Assembly: GCF_900105725.1 (NCBI RefSeq)
Contig: NZ_FNLM01000034.1
Span: 1 to 64,000, forward strand
Source of the DNA: Gordonia westfalica
GTDB lineage: Bacteria > Actinomycetota > Actinomycetes > Mycobacteriales > Mycobacteriaceae
Length of the DNA: 64,000 nt
Reading direction: 5' to 3'
Made by a program: the position numbers and the translations under genes. The notes beneath the pieces were generated by a model that made no database searches, was not told where the DNA came from, and was given only the letters and a program-made list of their open reading frames with translations. This document shows positions 39,969 to 48,981 of this stretch, in pieces (the first letter of the stretch is position 1; each line of letters opens with the position of its first letter).

Positions 39969-40573
39969 CGGACCGTACGCCTTTCGGCGAGGGTGCGGTA
40001 GAGCGTCGCGCGACTGACTCCCAGCGCCTGGGCGATCCTCGGTACGGATTCGCCTGCGGCCCGCATCTGTTCGGCGCGCAGCACCTGCTCGTCGTCGAGG
40101 ACTCGCGGGCGCCCGACGGTCGACGCCGGTCGCCGGCTCGCCGTCGTCAGTGGTCTCGCCGAGTCGAGCGTGGGGGAGGGGTCGTCGAGTTCGGCCAGGG
40201 ACGCGAGGACGCCGACGACCATCGCGCCGGTGGGATCGTCGGTGTCGATCCCCTCACGCAACGAGCGGAGGCCGATGCGGCGTTTCGCGAGTTCGCGTGT
40301 GATGGCCATGACTTCGCGAATGTTACGGCCGAGGCGATCGATTCCCACAACGACGGTCGTGTCACCGGCCCGCGCGTAGTCCAGCAGCGCATTCATGCCC
40401 GCCCGACGGTCCGCGGACCGAACCCGGTCGGCGGCGTCGGAGTAGATCCGTCCCGGATCCACCCCGGCTTCCGTCAATGCGTCGATCTGTGGACCGAGAG
40501 CGTGGGCTCCCGGGGTCTCGCGCGCGTATCCGAGGGCCATTCCCGGTGCGCCACCTCTCGCTTCGTCCGTCAC
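39965..40573 (-). CDS. serine recombinase-like protein lacking the catalytic serine
   Basis: This 202-residue protein has a resolvase N-terminal fold: MALGYARETPGAHALGPQID, then IYSDAADRVRSADRRAGMNA, TTVVVGIDRLGRNIREVMAI, and RSLREGIDTDDPTGAMVVGV. A linker and a resolvase-type HTH follow (GRPRVLDDEQVLRAEQMRAA, then VPRIAQALGVSRATLYRTL). The usual YxRVST motif with its nucleophilic serine reads YARETP here, so the nucleophile is replaced by threonine or shifted. The long E-helix after the LAELD segment is also shortened. It may therefore bind DNA as a regulator without recombining. It starts at GTG 40573. Confidence 0.75.
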   Translation of the reverse strand: MTDEARGGAPGMALGYARETPGAHALGPQIDALTEAGVDPGRIYSDAADRVRSADRRAGMNALLDYARAGDTTVVVGIDRLGRNIREVMAITRELAKRRIGLRSLREGIDTDDPTGAMVVGVLASLAELDDPSPTLDSARPLTTASRRPASTVGRPRVLDDEQVLRAEQMRAAGESVPRIAQALGVSRATLYRTLAERRTVR

Positions 40574-40594
40574 GAACCAAACCTTATCTCAAAA

Positions 40595-40712
40595 GTCTCG
40601 ATACGGTTTCTGAGACGCGCCGAGATTCGAGACGGAATTTGGAGAAGTCTCCTAGCAGCGCGTATTTTCAGAACTTTGGTGTCGCAAAATAGGGTCTCGT
40701 AAGTTTCGAGAC
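40595..40712. promoter_or_regulatory. cluster of CGAGAC/GTCTCG half-sites (operator or res-like site)
   Basis: Six hexamers of the type GTCTCG/CGAGAC (with TGAGAC and GTCTCC variants) occur at 40595, 40611, 40628, 40647, 40694 and 40707. At least two pairs are arranged as inverted repeats: 40595-40616, and TCTCG-N7-CGAGA at 40695-40711. They lie in the 340-base gap between the divergent recombinase-like gene and the monooxygenase gene. Subsite-like arrays of this kind are typical of resolvase res sites and of self-regulated promoters. Confidence 0.55.
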
Positions 40713-40913
40713 ATTGTCGGATTACGAGCTGCGTGTGCTGGGCCCCGGGCCACCGGACAGAACCCGAGGTGATCGGACGCTGCGTCGCAGGGGGAGTGCG
40801 CGCCGACTGTCGGGTTTCGATCACGGTGCGCACAAGCAGTGCCCCGGCAAACCGGACGCACCTAGGGTGCAGCAGTCGTAGTCGCGTCCCTCGTCGTGAA
40901 AGAAGCAGCACTC

Positions 40914-42332
40914 GTGTCCCAAGAACCTGTCCGTCCACTCCACTTCGCGGCGTTCGTCATGAACACCACGAGCCACATCGTCCAGGGCACGTGGCGTCGC
41001 CCGTCGTCGAGGTCGGCAGACTTCAACGATCTCGACCACTGGGTGAATCTCGCGAAGACGCTCGAGCGTGGAAAGTTCGACGCCATATTCTTCGCCGACG
41101 TCGTCGGGCTCTACGCCCCGTACCGCGGTGACGAGCGGAAGTACTTCGAAGCGGGTCTGCAGGTCCCGAGCAACGACCCGAGCGTGCTCGCCAGCGCGAT
41201 CGCCTATGCGACCGAGCATCTCGGGATCGCATTCACCGCGAGCATTCTGCAGGAGCATCCGTTCAACTTCGCCCGCCGGATCTCGACGCTCGACCACGCG
41301 ACGAAGGGTCGTATCGCATGGAACATCGTGACGAACTACCTGCCCAATGCCAGCCGCAACTTCGGTCTCGAAGGACTGACCGCCCACGATGCGCGTTACG
41401 CGTGGGCCGACGAGTACGTCGACGTCACCTACAAGCTCTGGGAGGGCAGTTGGGACGACGACGCGCTGCTGCAGGACCGTGAGCGCGGCATCCACGCCGA
41501 ATACGACAAGGTCCACCGCATCAACCACATCGGAGAGCGGTACCAGGTCGAAGGGCCACACCTGGTGTCGCCGAGCCCCCAGCGCACGCCGTTCCTGTTC
41601 CAGGCGGGTGCCTCCGAGGCCGGCCGTGACTTCGCGGCGCAGAACGCCGAAGCAGTGTTCCTCGGAACACCCAACCGTGAAGCCGCACTGCGGGACACCT
41701 CCGACATCCGCAGGCGTGCGGTCGCGCTCGGGCGCCGAGCCGACGACCTGAAGTTCTTCCAGGGCCTGTACGTCGTGCCGACGTCGACCGAAGCCGAAGG
41801 AGCACGAGTCGCGGCGGAACTCGACGAGTGGATCGACCACGACGGCCACCTCGCGCACATGTCGGGCTCCATCGGCATCGACTTCGGTCACGACGACCTC
41901 GACACCCCGGTCGGCGAGATCAAGACCGAGGGAGTCCGGTCCATGATCGGCTGGATCAACGACCTCGTGACCGACCGCCCGGCCACGCTGCGCGATGTCG
42001 CGCACCACACCGCGACCAATCTCCGCATCGTCGGGACCCCGGAGAAGATCGCCGACGAGCTCGCTGCCTGGCAGCAGAGCGGCGTCGACGGCATCAACCT
42101 CATGAACTACGAGATCCCCACCTCATACGAGGATTTCGTCGACCAGGTGATCCCGACTCTGCGCAAGCGTGGTCTCATCCAGAGCGAGTACTCCGACGGT
42201 ACGCTGCGTCAGAAGATCTTCGGCGAAGGGGATCGGTTGCCGGATCGCCATCACGCCACGCGGTACCGCGGTGCGTTCGGGGCGGGAGTGACCAGAGCTC
42301 CGGACGAGACGCTCGCAGGTGCGGTGAACTGA
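40914..42332 (+). CDS. NtaA/DszA-family flavin-dependent monooxygenase
   Basis: This 472-residue bacterial luciferase-like TIM-barrel enzyme has MNTTSHIVQGTWRRP near residue 16, then FDAIFFADVVGLY, ISTLDHATKGRIAWNIVTNY, the flavin-site segment FLFQAGASEAGRDFAAQNAE, and a C-terminal GTPEKIADELAAW. Members cleave nitrilotriacetate, sulfones (DszA) and alkanesulfonate-like substrates with FMNH2 supplied by a separate reductase. I chose GTG 40914 because AAAGAAG lies about 9 bases before it; GTG 40896 is the alternative. A second, related copy is encoded at 43820-45202. The substrate is unknown. Confidence 0.85.
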   Translation: MSQEPVRPLHFAAFVMNTTSHIVQGTWRRPSSRSADFNDLDHWVNLAKTLERGKFDAIFFADVVGLYAPYRGDERKYFEAGLQVPSNDPSVLASAIAYATEHLGIAFTASILQEHPFNFARRISTLDHATKGRIAWNIVTNYLPNASRNFGLEGLTAHDARYAWADEYVDVTYKLWEGSWDDDALLQDRERGIHAEYDKVHRINHIGERYQVEGPHLVSPSPQRTPFLFQAGASEAGRDFAAQNAEAVFLGTPNREAALRDTSDIRRRAVALGRRADDLKFFQGLYVVPTSTEAEGARVAAELDEWIDHDGHLAHMSGSIGIDFGHDDLDTPVGEIKTEGVRSMIGWINDLVTDRPATLRDVAHHTATNLRIVGTPEKIADELAAWQQSGVDGINLMNYEIPTSYEDFVDQVIPTLRKRGLIQSEYSDGTLRQKIFGEGDRLPDRHHATRYRGAFGAGVTRAPDETLAGAVN

Positions 42333-42509
42333 CGAATACGCAGCTCTTCGTGCCCGCGGTGATCACCAGATCGTCGCGGGCACAGTGTATTGCACGGGTT
42401 ACCCGGACTGAGGTCGCGTGCGACATCGCTTAGGACGCGCGAACTCGGCCGAAGGTGCAGAGCCTGATCGACATCGCGTGCGACTTCGTTCCGGCGGAGG
42501 GAATGCGAC

Positions 42510-42542
42510 AAGGGCCTGGCGACGTGATGTCGCCAGGCCCTT
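42510..42542. terminator. bidirectional terminator between converging monooxygenase genes
   Basis: A perfect 14-bp stem AAGGGCCTGGCGAC (42510-42523) pairs with GTCGCCAGGCCCTT (42529-42542) with loop GTGAT. The gene-free stretch 42333-42623 holds nothing else that I can recognise. Confidence 0.75.
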
Positions 42543-42623
42543 CGAGGCTCGTCGCTTGCGCTCCTCGCACTCAGGGAGCAGTTGGGTGTGTCTAGCTCTG
42601 AGCTCCAGGGTGCAGTGGTGCGG

Positions 42624-43823
42624 TCAGAAGTACCCGTTCGCCGGCAGGGGAGTGTCGTTGACCAGGAGGTCACCCAGGGCGATCGCCTTGTACGACGTCG
42701 GGTTGTGCAGGGTCACGGTGCGGATGTTGCGCCAGTGCCGGTCGAGGTTCTTGGCCCGGCTCGCCGACGACGCTCCGCCGACGTCGAACAGGTCTGCGGC
42801 AGCACGCAGTCCGACACGATCGATGTGGACCTTCACCCGCGCGGCCGCCACCGACGCCTTGACGAACAGATCGGGCTCGATCATGCCGCTGCGTGCCGGC
42901 GCGAACGCCTCCTCGACGGTCCGTGCGGCGTCGAGGACGGCGGCCCGCGCCACGTGGGCGGCTGCGTCGATCTCACCCACGGTCCCGAGCAGTACCGGAT
43001 CATGACGCGGTTCATCTGCCGGAGCGTGATCGAAAGTCCTTGAGCGCGAACGCAGCAGGGCGGTCGCATCATCGGTGACCGACAACAGGATTCCGGTGAT
43101 GAGTGCCTGCAGATAGAGCTGCAGGAACGGCCCGTCGTTGGCGATCGCCGCGGTCGACGCCGGGTCGGTGAAGGCGAGGACGTCGTCGGCGGTCACCCGG
43201 ACGTTGTCCAGGGTGGTGGTGCCGGTACCGGTGCGGTTCTGGCCGATCCCGTCCCAGTCGTCGACGATGCTGATGCCGGCCCGGTCGACGGGCAGGACGA
43301 TCCGCGCGACCTGGCCGTCGAAGTCCCCGCCTCGTACGGTCGCGGTGACCGAGACGTAGTCCGAGAACGCGGTGCCGGTGCTGTAGAACTTGGCCCCGGT
43401 CAGCAGCCACCCGCCGTCGACTGCTTTCAGCTGGGTCTGGAAGGACAGCGATCCGGCGTTTCCGGTGCGTTCGCTGGTCGCGTTCCCGAACACCTTGCCC
43501 GCGGCGATCTCCGCGACCCACCGGTCGCGCACGGACCCGTCGGGGAACCGGCGGATCTGCTCGACGAACCAGAAGTGCGCCCGCAGGATGTGGGCGACGA
43601 TCGGGTCTGCACGCGCCAGATCGATGAGGAACTCGAACAGCTCGGGTGCGCCGGCCCCGGGGCCGGACGCATCGTCGAGAGTCAAAGCGGTGTAACCCGA
43701 TTCGCTCAGCAATCGCACCTGGGCGTGCGGGTCGGTCCCGGTCAGCTCACGCGCAGCCGCATCGGCCGCGATCTCGGCCAGGACTGTCGAACGGTCGGCG
43801 ACGACCCGGGTCAGGACGCTCAC
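42624..43823 (-). CDS. DszC/SfnB-like flavin monooxygenase (acyl-CoA dehydrogenase fold)
   Basis: This 399-residue protein has the acyl-CoA dehydrogenase fold (FGNATSERTGNAGSLSFQTQ, GGWLLTGAKFYSTGTAFSDY, then the C-terminal HWRNIRTVTLHNPTSYKAIA). The RTVTLHNP ending is characteristic of the DszC/SfnB monooxygenases, which use FMNH2 and oxygen to oxidise sulfur or nitrogen substrates rather than acyl-CoA. It starts at GTG 43823, overlapping the stop of the NtaA-like gene (GTGA). The two enzymes are therefore made together, as DszC with DszA in desulfurisation operons. Confidence 0.83.
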   Translation of the reverse strand: MSVLTRVVADRSTVLAEIAADAAARELTGTDPHAQVRLLSESGYTALTLDDASGPGAGAPELFEFLIDLARADPIVAHILRAHFWFVEQIRRFPDGSVRDRWVAEIAAGKVFGNATSERTGNAGSLSFQTQLKAVDGGWLLTGAKFYSTGTAFSDYVSVTATVRGGDFDGQVARIVLPVDRAGISIVDDWDGIGQNRTGTGTTTLDNVRVTADDVLAFTDPASTAAIANDGPFLQLYLQALITGILLSVTDDATALLRSRSRTFDHAPADEPRHDPVLLGTVGEIDAAAHVARAAVLDAARTVEEAFAPARSGMIEPDLFVKASVAAARVKVHIDRVGLRAAADLFDVGGASSASRAKNLDRHWRNIRTVTLHNPTSYKAIALGDLLVNDTPLPANGYF

Positions 43824-45202
43824 ACCGGCACCTCGACCTTTTCCGCGAACGCACCGCGGTACGCCGCGGCGGGATGCGTCTCCGGCAGGGTGTCCCGACC
43901 GGTCAGCTTGCGCCGCGTCGTGCCGGGCGCATAGTCGTGCTGCGCGAGTCCGCGTTCACGCAGTACCGGCAGGACGTGCTCGGCGAACTCGACGTACGTG
44001 CCCGGGATCGTCGCGTTGATGACGTTGATGCCACCGACGCCGGCATCGCGCCACTCCGCCAGGCGATCGGCGATCTGTTCCGGAGTGCCGACGACACGTC
44101 CGCTGCGACTGCGCAGTTCGGCCAGGTCGCGGACGGTCGGTTCGCGGTCCGGCACGGCCTCGCGCAGCCACAGCAACGTGCTCTGCGTGCCCTCGGTCTT
44201 GATCTCGCCGATCGGGGTGTCGAGGTCGTAGAACCCGAGATCGAACCCCAGGCCGCCGGCCGAGTGGGCGATGATCGTACTCGGGTCGATGTACTGGTCG
44301 AGCTCGGCCGCCTTCCGGCGTGCCTCCTCCTCGGTACTCCCGATGACGAACGAAAGACCTTGGAAGAACTGGATGTCCTGCGGGTCCCGGCCGGCTTCGG
44401 CAGCCAGACGACGGGTGTCGTCGACGAGTCCCTTCGCAGCCTGCGGCGTGGGCGAGACGATGAACTGCGCCTCGGCATTACGGGCGGCGAACCGGCGGCC
44501 CGTCGGGGACGAACCGGCCTGGAACAGCACCGGCGTGCGCTGCGGCGAGGGCGCCACCAGGTGTGGACCCTCGACCCGATAGCGGTCGCCGACGTGATTG
44601 ATCTTGTGGACCTTGTCGAAATCGGCGTGGATGCCGCTGGCCTTGTCCTGGACCAGGGCGCCGTCATCCCAGCTGCCCTCCCAGAGCTTGAAGACGACGT
44701 CGACGTACTCCTCGGCCCACGCGTAGCGGTCGTCGTGGGCGGTGATCCCGTCGTATCCGAAGTTGCGCCAAGCATTTTGGGAGAGGCTCGTGACGATGTT
44801 CCACGCGATGCGCCCGTTGGAGGCGTGATCGAGCGTGGAGATCTTCCGGGCGAAGTCGAAGGGGTGTTCCTGCAGGATCGAGCTGGTGATGGCGATACCC
44901 AGGTTCTCGGTGTGCGACGCGAGTGCGGACGCGAGAACGAGCGGGTCGTTGCTGGGGATCTGCAGTCCGGTGTCGACGAATTTCTTCCAGTCGCCCTGGT
45001 AGTCGTCGTAGAGTCCGACGACGTCGGCGAAGAAGACGAAGTCGAACTTGGCTTTCTCCAACGTCTTCGCGAGGTCGATCCAGTGCTGCAGCGAGTTGAA
45101 ATCCGTCTGCCGGGCATCGGGAGCGCGCCACGCCCCGTGCAGGATGTGGGACGTCGTGTTCATCACAAAGGCGGCGAAACGCAAGGGTTTTGGCTCTGAC
45201 AC
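43820..45202 (-). CDS. NtaA/DszA-family flavin-dependent monooxygenase, second copy
   Basis: This 460-residue paralogue of the enzyme at 40914-42332 has the same landmarks: FAAFVMNTTSHILHGAWRAP, FDFVFFADVVGLYDDY, ISTLDHASNGRIAWNIVTS, and VLFQAGSSPTGRRFAARNAE. It starts at GTG 45202 and is coupled to the DszC-like gene behind it. It diverges from the transporter operon across a 211-base promoter region. Together they suggest uptake followed by oxidative cleavage of the same compound. Confidence 0.86.
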   Translation of the reverse strand: MSEPKPLRFAAFVMNTTSHILHGAWRAPDARQTDFNSLQHWIDLAKTLEKAKFDFVFFADVVGLYDDYQGDWKKFVDTGLQIPSNDPLVLASALASHTENLGIAITSSILQEHPFDFARKISTLDHASNGRIAWNIVTSLSQNAWRNFGYDGITAHDDRYAWAEEYVDVVFKLWEGSWDDGALVQDKASGIHADFDKVHKINHVGDRYRVEGPHLVAPSPQRTPVLFQAGSSPTGRRFAARNAEAQFIVSPTPQAAKGLVDDTRRLAAEAGRDPQDIQFFQGLSFVIGSTEEEARRKAAELDQYIDPSTIIAHSAGGLGFDLGFYDLDTPIGEIKTEGTQSTLLWLREAVPDREPTVRDLAELRSRSGRVVGTPEQIADRLAEWRDAGVGGINVINATIPGTYVEFAEHVLPVLRERGLAQHDYAPGTTRRKLTGRDTLPETHPAAAYRGAFAEKVEVPV

Positions 45203-45413
45203 CCGGATGACGGTACTTTCGCCCCCCGCCGTGTGCGTCGTTGTACTCAGGGTGAATCCAATGCCTGACGCAGATGTCTCCGATCACTACCGTACGGAGC
45301 TGACCGCGGGTGCACCGTGCCGACTCGACGGTGCCGAACCACCGGTGCCGACCCGCCGATTCTCTCTTTCCACCCTGTCGTTTCACGACTCTCGAACTCG
45401 AGGAGTACCTGGC
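45203..45413. promoter_or_regulatory. divergent promoter region of monooxygenase and transporter operons
   Basis: This 211-base intergenic region lies between two divergent start codons. It is the only place for the promoters of both operons. A GAGGAG ribosome site (45400-45405) lies eight bases before the substrate-binding protein start. No regulator gene adjoins, and I see no clear riboswitch. Confidence 0.5.
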
Positions 45414-47081
45414 GTGTTCAGATCTGTCCGTTCCAGACGGACTCGAGCTTTACTGGCAGTGGGCCTGTCGGCCGCGGCGTTGCTGTCGGCGTGCGGTGAG
45501 CGCCCGGCAACCGGAGACGGCACGTCGACGGGCGTTCCCGCTGCGGCCGGCGAGTACCTCGACGGCGGCGTCATCGAGTACGGGCACGAGCAGGAACCGC
45601 CGTGCATCCACGGCGGCTGGGTCCAGAACGCTTACCTGGCGCGGCAATACCTCGACAATCTGGTCTCGCTCGACGACAACGGGACTCCCGTGCCGTGGCT
45701 GGCGACGAACTGGGAGATCTCGCCCGACCGCAAGACCTACACCTTCCACCTGAAGTCCGACGTGAAGTTCAGCGACGGAACCGATCTCGATGCCGCGGCG
45801 GTGAAGACGAACTTCGACAAGTACCTCGACCCGGACGCGCCGAACGGGACGGTCATGGCGTACATCGGCCAGTACTACGCAGGCGGAGAGGTCATCGACC
45901 GCAACACCTACGCGCTGCATCTCAAGCAGCCGTACAGTCCGCTGCTAACCGTTCTGACCCAGGGCTACTTCGGAATTCAGTCGCCGACGGCGCTCGCGCG
46001 CGGGAAGAAGGCGAACTGCTCGAAGCCGGTGGGGTCCGGACCGTTCATCATCGAACGCTGGGATCGCAACCGCAGCATCACCTTCGTGCGCAACCCGCAC
46101 TACAACTCGGCGCCGGCCAATGCGAAGCATCAGGGACCGGCCTACGTCGACAAGGTGATCTGGAAGTTCCTCAAGGATCCGGTCCTGCGATACGGCTCGC
46201 TGACCAGCGGTTCGTCCGACGTCATCTACAACGTCCCGGCCATCAACTGGGCCGACGCGACGACGCGGTTCCAGACCAGGCAGTACGTGACGCCGGGTCG
46301 ACCCAACGCGATCACGCTCAACGTCGATCACGCACCGTTCGACGATGTCCGGGTGCGCCAGGCGTTCGCCTACTCGGCGGACCGCGAGAAGGCCGTGGAG
46401 ACCGCGTTTCTCGGTGTGGTGCCGTTCAATTCGAACGGTGCGCTGAGTCAGAGCACTCCGGACTACGATCCCGCTGCCGGCGCCTACGTCCGCGATCCGG
46501 ACAAGGCGAACGCGCTACTCGACCAGGCCGGGTGGACCTCGCGCGACTCCGACGGTATCCGCACGAAGGACGGCCGTCGCCTGACCGCACGCGTCGTGTA
46601 CGCGGCCGACGCCATCGTCGGACCCGAGGGGGCGGCGATCCTGCAGAACATCGCCTACCAGGCCCGCGACGTCGGCTTCGACATCGAACTCGTCCCGGCC
46701 ACGCAGAGCGAGTACTTCGGCGGAAACTACGCCAAGGCGCCCACCTACGACGCCTACGTCGGCTACTGGACGAGCCCGACCCCGGGCCTCCTCTACATCA
46801 ACTGGCGTCAGCGGCTCGAGGACTCACCCAACCCGCACAACACGGCCTACTACAACGACCCGATCCTGCAGGGGCTGATCGAGAAGGCCAACAGTTCGGC
46901 AGATCCGGCCGAGCAGCGTGAGTTCTACAGCCAGGCCCAGAGGCTGATCGGTGACCAGGCGCTGTCCATCGGGCTGTACACGCAGACGACCTCGATCGCG
47001 GCCAACCCGAAGCTGCACGACGTGTGGGTCGAGAAATCCCAAGGTGAACCGGTGTTCGCGGATGCGAGGTTTGTGCGATGA
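45414..47081 (+). CDS. ABC transporter substrate-binding lipoprotein (family 5)
   Basis: This 555-residue exported binding protein has a signal peptide with basic start (FRSVRSRRTRALLAVGLSAA) and lipobox LLSAC, so the mature Cys is near residue 24. SBP_bac_5 signatures follow: VPWLATNWEISPDRKTYTFH, LKSDVKFSDGTDLDAAAVKT, and FDDVRVRQAFAYSADREKAV. The family binds peptides, nickel or other small solutes. I chose GTG 45414; the frame is open 366 bases further upstream but antisense to the monooxygenase gene. It overlaps the next gene by ATGA. Confidence 0.9.
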   Translation: MFRSVRSRRTRALLAVGLSAAALLSACGERPATGDGTSTGVPAAAGEYLDGGVIEYGHEQEPPCIHGGWVQNAYLARQYLDNLVSLDDNGTPVPWLATNWEISPDRKTYTFHLKSDVKFSDGTDLDAAAVKTNFDKYLDPDAPNGTVMAYIGQYYAGGEVIDRNTYALHLKQPYSPLLTVLTQGYFGIQSPTALARGKKANCSKPVGSGPFIIERWDRNRSITFVRNPHYNSAPANAKHQGPAYVDKVIWKFLKDPVLRYGSLTSGSSDVIYNVPAINWADATTRFQTRQYVTPGRPNAITLNVDHAPFDDVRVRQAFAYSADREKAVETAFLGVVPFNSNGALSQSTPDYDPAAGAYVRDPDKANALLDQAGWTSRDSDGIRTKDGRRLTARVVYAADAIVGPEGAAILQNIAYQARDVGFDIELVPATQSEYFGGNYAKAPTYDAYVGYWTSPTPGLLYINWRQRLEDSPNPHNTAYYNDPILQGLIEKANSSADPAEQREFYSQAQRLIGDQALSIGLYTQTTSIAANPKLHDVWVEKSQGEPVFADARFVR

Positions 47082-48100
47082 CCATTCCGGTCGACAAGAC
47101 GACGATCATCGACGCGGCTCCGGCGGCCGCGGCGACCAGGGGTCGACGCGGCGGGGGTGCCGCGGTGTGGTTGCGGTGGCTCGGCAAACTCGGCTCGGCC
47201 GTGTTCGTGCTGTGGGCGGCCGCGACGATCACGTTCCTCCTGCAGGTGCTCGCACCGGGTGACCGCGCCACCCTGCTGCTGAACCTGTCGTCGGGAGAGA
47301 GTCGCGAACGCACTCCCGAGGAGCTGGGTCCGGTCAACGACCAGTTCGGGTTCACCGACTCGATCTGGCAGCAGTATCTGCACTACCTCCAGGGGCTCCT
47401 GCACGGTGACCTCGGTACGTCGTACCAGCTGAGCGAGCCGGTCACCGACGTCATCGCCGCTCAGCTCGGCCCGACTCTGGTCCTGACCATCAGCGCGCTG
47501 ATCGTCGCGTGGCTGTTGGTGCTGGTGACCACGACGCTGACGGCAGGTCGTCGCGGGCCGGGCGGTGCGGTCGGCGCTCTGCTCGATACCGTGAGCGCCG
47601 GACTCCCGCAGTACTGGTTGGGTTCGATCCTGCTGGTCGTCTTCGCGATCAACCTCGCGTGGTTCCCGGTCGAGAGCGGCGACTCGCTGCGCGGTCTGGT
47701 CCTCCCGGTGCTCACGCTGGCGATCCCGCTCGCCGGGTTCCTCGGCAGCGTCGCCCGCGACGAGTTCGCACGGGCGCTCGACCAGCCCTTCGTGCTCACG
47801 GCCCGGAGTCGCGGACTCGGCGACCTGTCGGTCCGTGCCCGACACGTGCTGCGCCACTCCGTCATTCCCGCGGTGACCGTCTCAGGCTGGGCGATGGGTG
47901 CCCTGCTGTCGGGTGCGGTGATCGCCGAGACCGTGTTCGCGAGGGCCGGCATCGGACAGACCCTCGTCGCGGCCGCCAGTTCTCGCGATGTTCCGCTGGT
48001 CAGCGGCATCGTCGTGCTCGTCGCTGCGATCTACACCGTCGCCAATCTGCTGGTGGACTTCCTGTACACCGTCATCGACCCCCGGATCGAGGTCCCGTGA
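47078..48100 (+). CDS. ABC transporter permease, DppB type
   Basis: This 340-residue inner-membrane permease has about six helices. The first (VFVLWAAATITFLLQVLAPG) is followed by the large periplasmic loop typical of DppB/OppB. The EAA-like cytoplasmic loop (EFARALDQPFVLTARSRGLG) couples to the ATPase. The ATG overlaps the binding-protein stop, and its own stop overlaps the second permease. Confidence 0.9.
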   Translation: MTIPVDKTTIIDAAPAAAATRGRRGGGAAVWLRWLGKLGSAVFVLWAAATITFLLQVLAPGDRATLLLNLSSGESRERTPEELGPVNDQFGFTDSIWQQYLHYLQGLLHGDLGTSYQLSEPVTDVIAAQLGPTLVLTISALIVAWLLVLVTTTLTAGRRGPGGAVGALLDTVSAGLPQYWLGSILLVVFAINLAWFPVESGDSLRGLVLPVLTLAIPLAGFLGSVARDEFARALDQPFVLTARSRGLGDLSVRARHVLRHSVIPAVTVSGWAMGALLSGAVIAETVFARAGIGQTLVAAASSRDVPLVSGIVVLVAAIYTVANLLVDFLYTVIDPRIEVP

Positions 48101-48981
48101 CCACCACCCAGAAACCGTCCATCAAGACGTCGCGGAGTACGGTCACCGCGCTACCGGAGACGCCACGGCGGCCGTGGTCGCTGCCACCCACGGTCATCGC
48201 CGCGCTCGGGGTGCTGGTCCTGCTGGCCCTCGCCGCGGTGGTCCCCGGGCTGATCGCGCCGTACGACCCGCTCGCGATCAACCTCGACGCGACGCTGTCG
48301 CCGCCGACCTGGGCGCATTGGTTCGGCACCGACCTGTCGGGGCGCGACCTGCTGAGCCGCATCATCTTCGGCACCAGGCAGTCCCTCGCCATCGGACTCG
48401 GCGCGGTGGGCGTCGCCCTCGTGCTGGCCGTGACACTGGGGATCACGGCCGGGCTCTCGGGACGGATTGCACAGGCACTGGCCAATCGTTGGATCGACGT
48501 CCTGTTCGCCTTCCCGACGATCCTGCTCGGCCTCCTGCTGACGTCGGTGTTCGGCCCCGGACCGTACACGCTGATCTTCGCGATCGGGATCGGCATCGCC
48601 CCGGGCTATGCCCGGATCATCCGCGGACAGGTCCTGACGGTCCGCAACGCCGCCTACATCGAGGCGGCGACCGCGCTGGGACACTCGCGAACGCGGATCC
48701 TGGTGCAGCACATCGCTCCGAACGCTCTGCGACCGATGATCGTCACCGCCACGCTCGGTATCGGTCAGGCGATCATCTGGGCGTCCGGCCTGGCCTACCT
48801 CGGTCTCGGCGTCGCCCCGCCGTCGCCGGAATGGGGTGCGCTGCTCGACGCCGGCCGCACCTACATCACCGTCGCCTGGTGGCTCGAGATCTTCCCCGGT
48901 CTCGTCATCGTGATCACCGCACTCGCATTCACCACCGTGGGACGCCACCTCGGCGCCCGACTGGAAGGAACCACCCGATGA
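48097..48981 (+). CDS. ABC transporter permease, DppC type
   Basis: This 294-residue permease has the DppC/OppC N-terminal segment (LSPPTWAHWFGTDLSGRDLL) and the EAA loop YIEAATALGHSRTRILVQHI. It has about six membrane helices, the first being VIAALGVLVLLALAAVVPGL. It starts at GTG 48097, overlapping the first permease, and overlaps the ATPase gene by ATGA. Confidence 0.9.
   Translation: MTTTQKPSIKTSRSTVTALPETPRRPWSLPPTVIAALGVLVLLALAAVVPGLIAPYDPLAINLDATLSPPTWAHWFGTDLSGRDLLSRIIFGTRQSLAIGLGAVGVALVLAVTLGITAGLSGRIAQALANRWIDVLFAFPTILLGLLLTSVFGPGPYTLIFAIGIGIAPGYARIIRGQVLTVRNAAYIEAATALGHSRTRILVQHIAPNALRPMIVTATLGIGQAIIWASGLAYLGLGVAPPSPEWGALLDAGRTYITVAWWLEIFPGLVIVITALAFTTVGRHLGARLEGTTR

Noticed and set aside
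22952..40900. CRISPR array within the accessory region
   Set aside because: No series of regularly spaced repeats and no cas genes were found. The hexamer cluster at 40595-40712 is irregular and too short.
43646..45199. 517-codon + strand open frame opposite the second DszA-like gene
   Set aside because: The - strand frame has unmistakable flavin monooxygenase motifs; the + strand frame has none.
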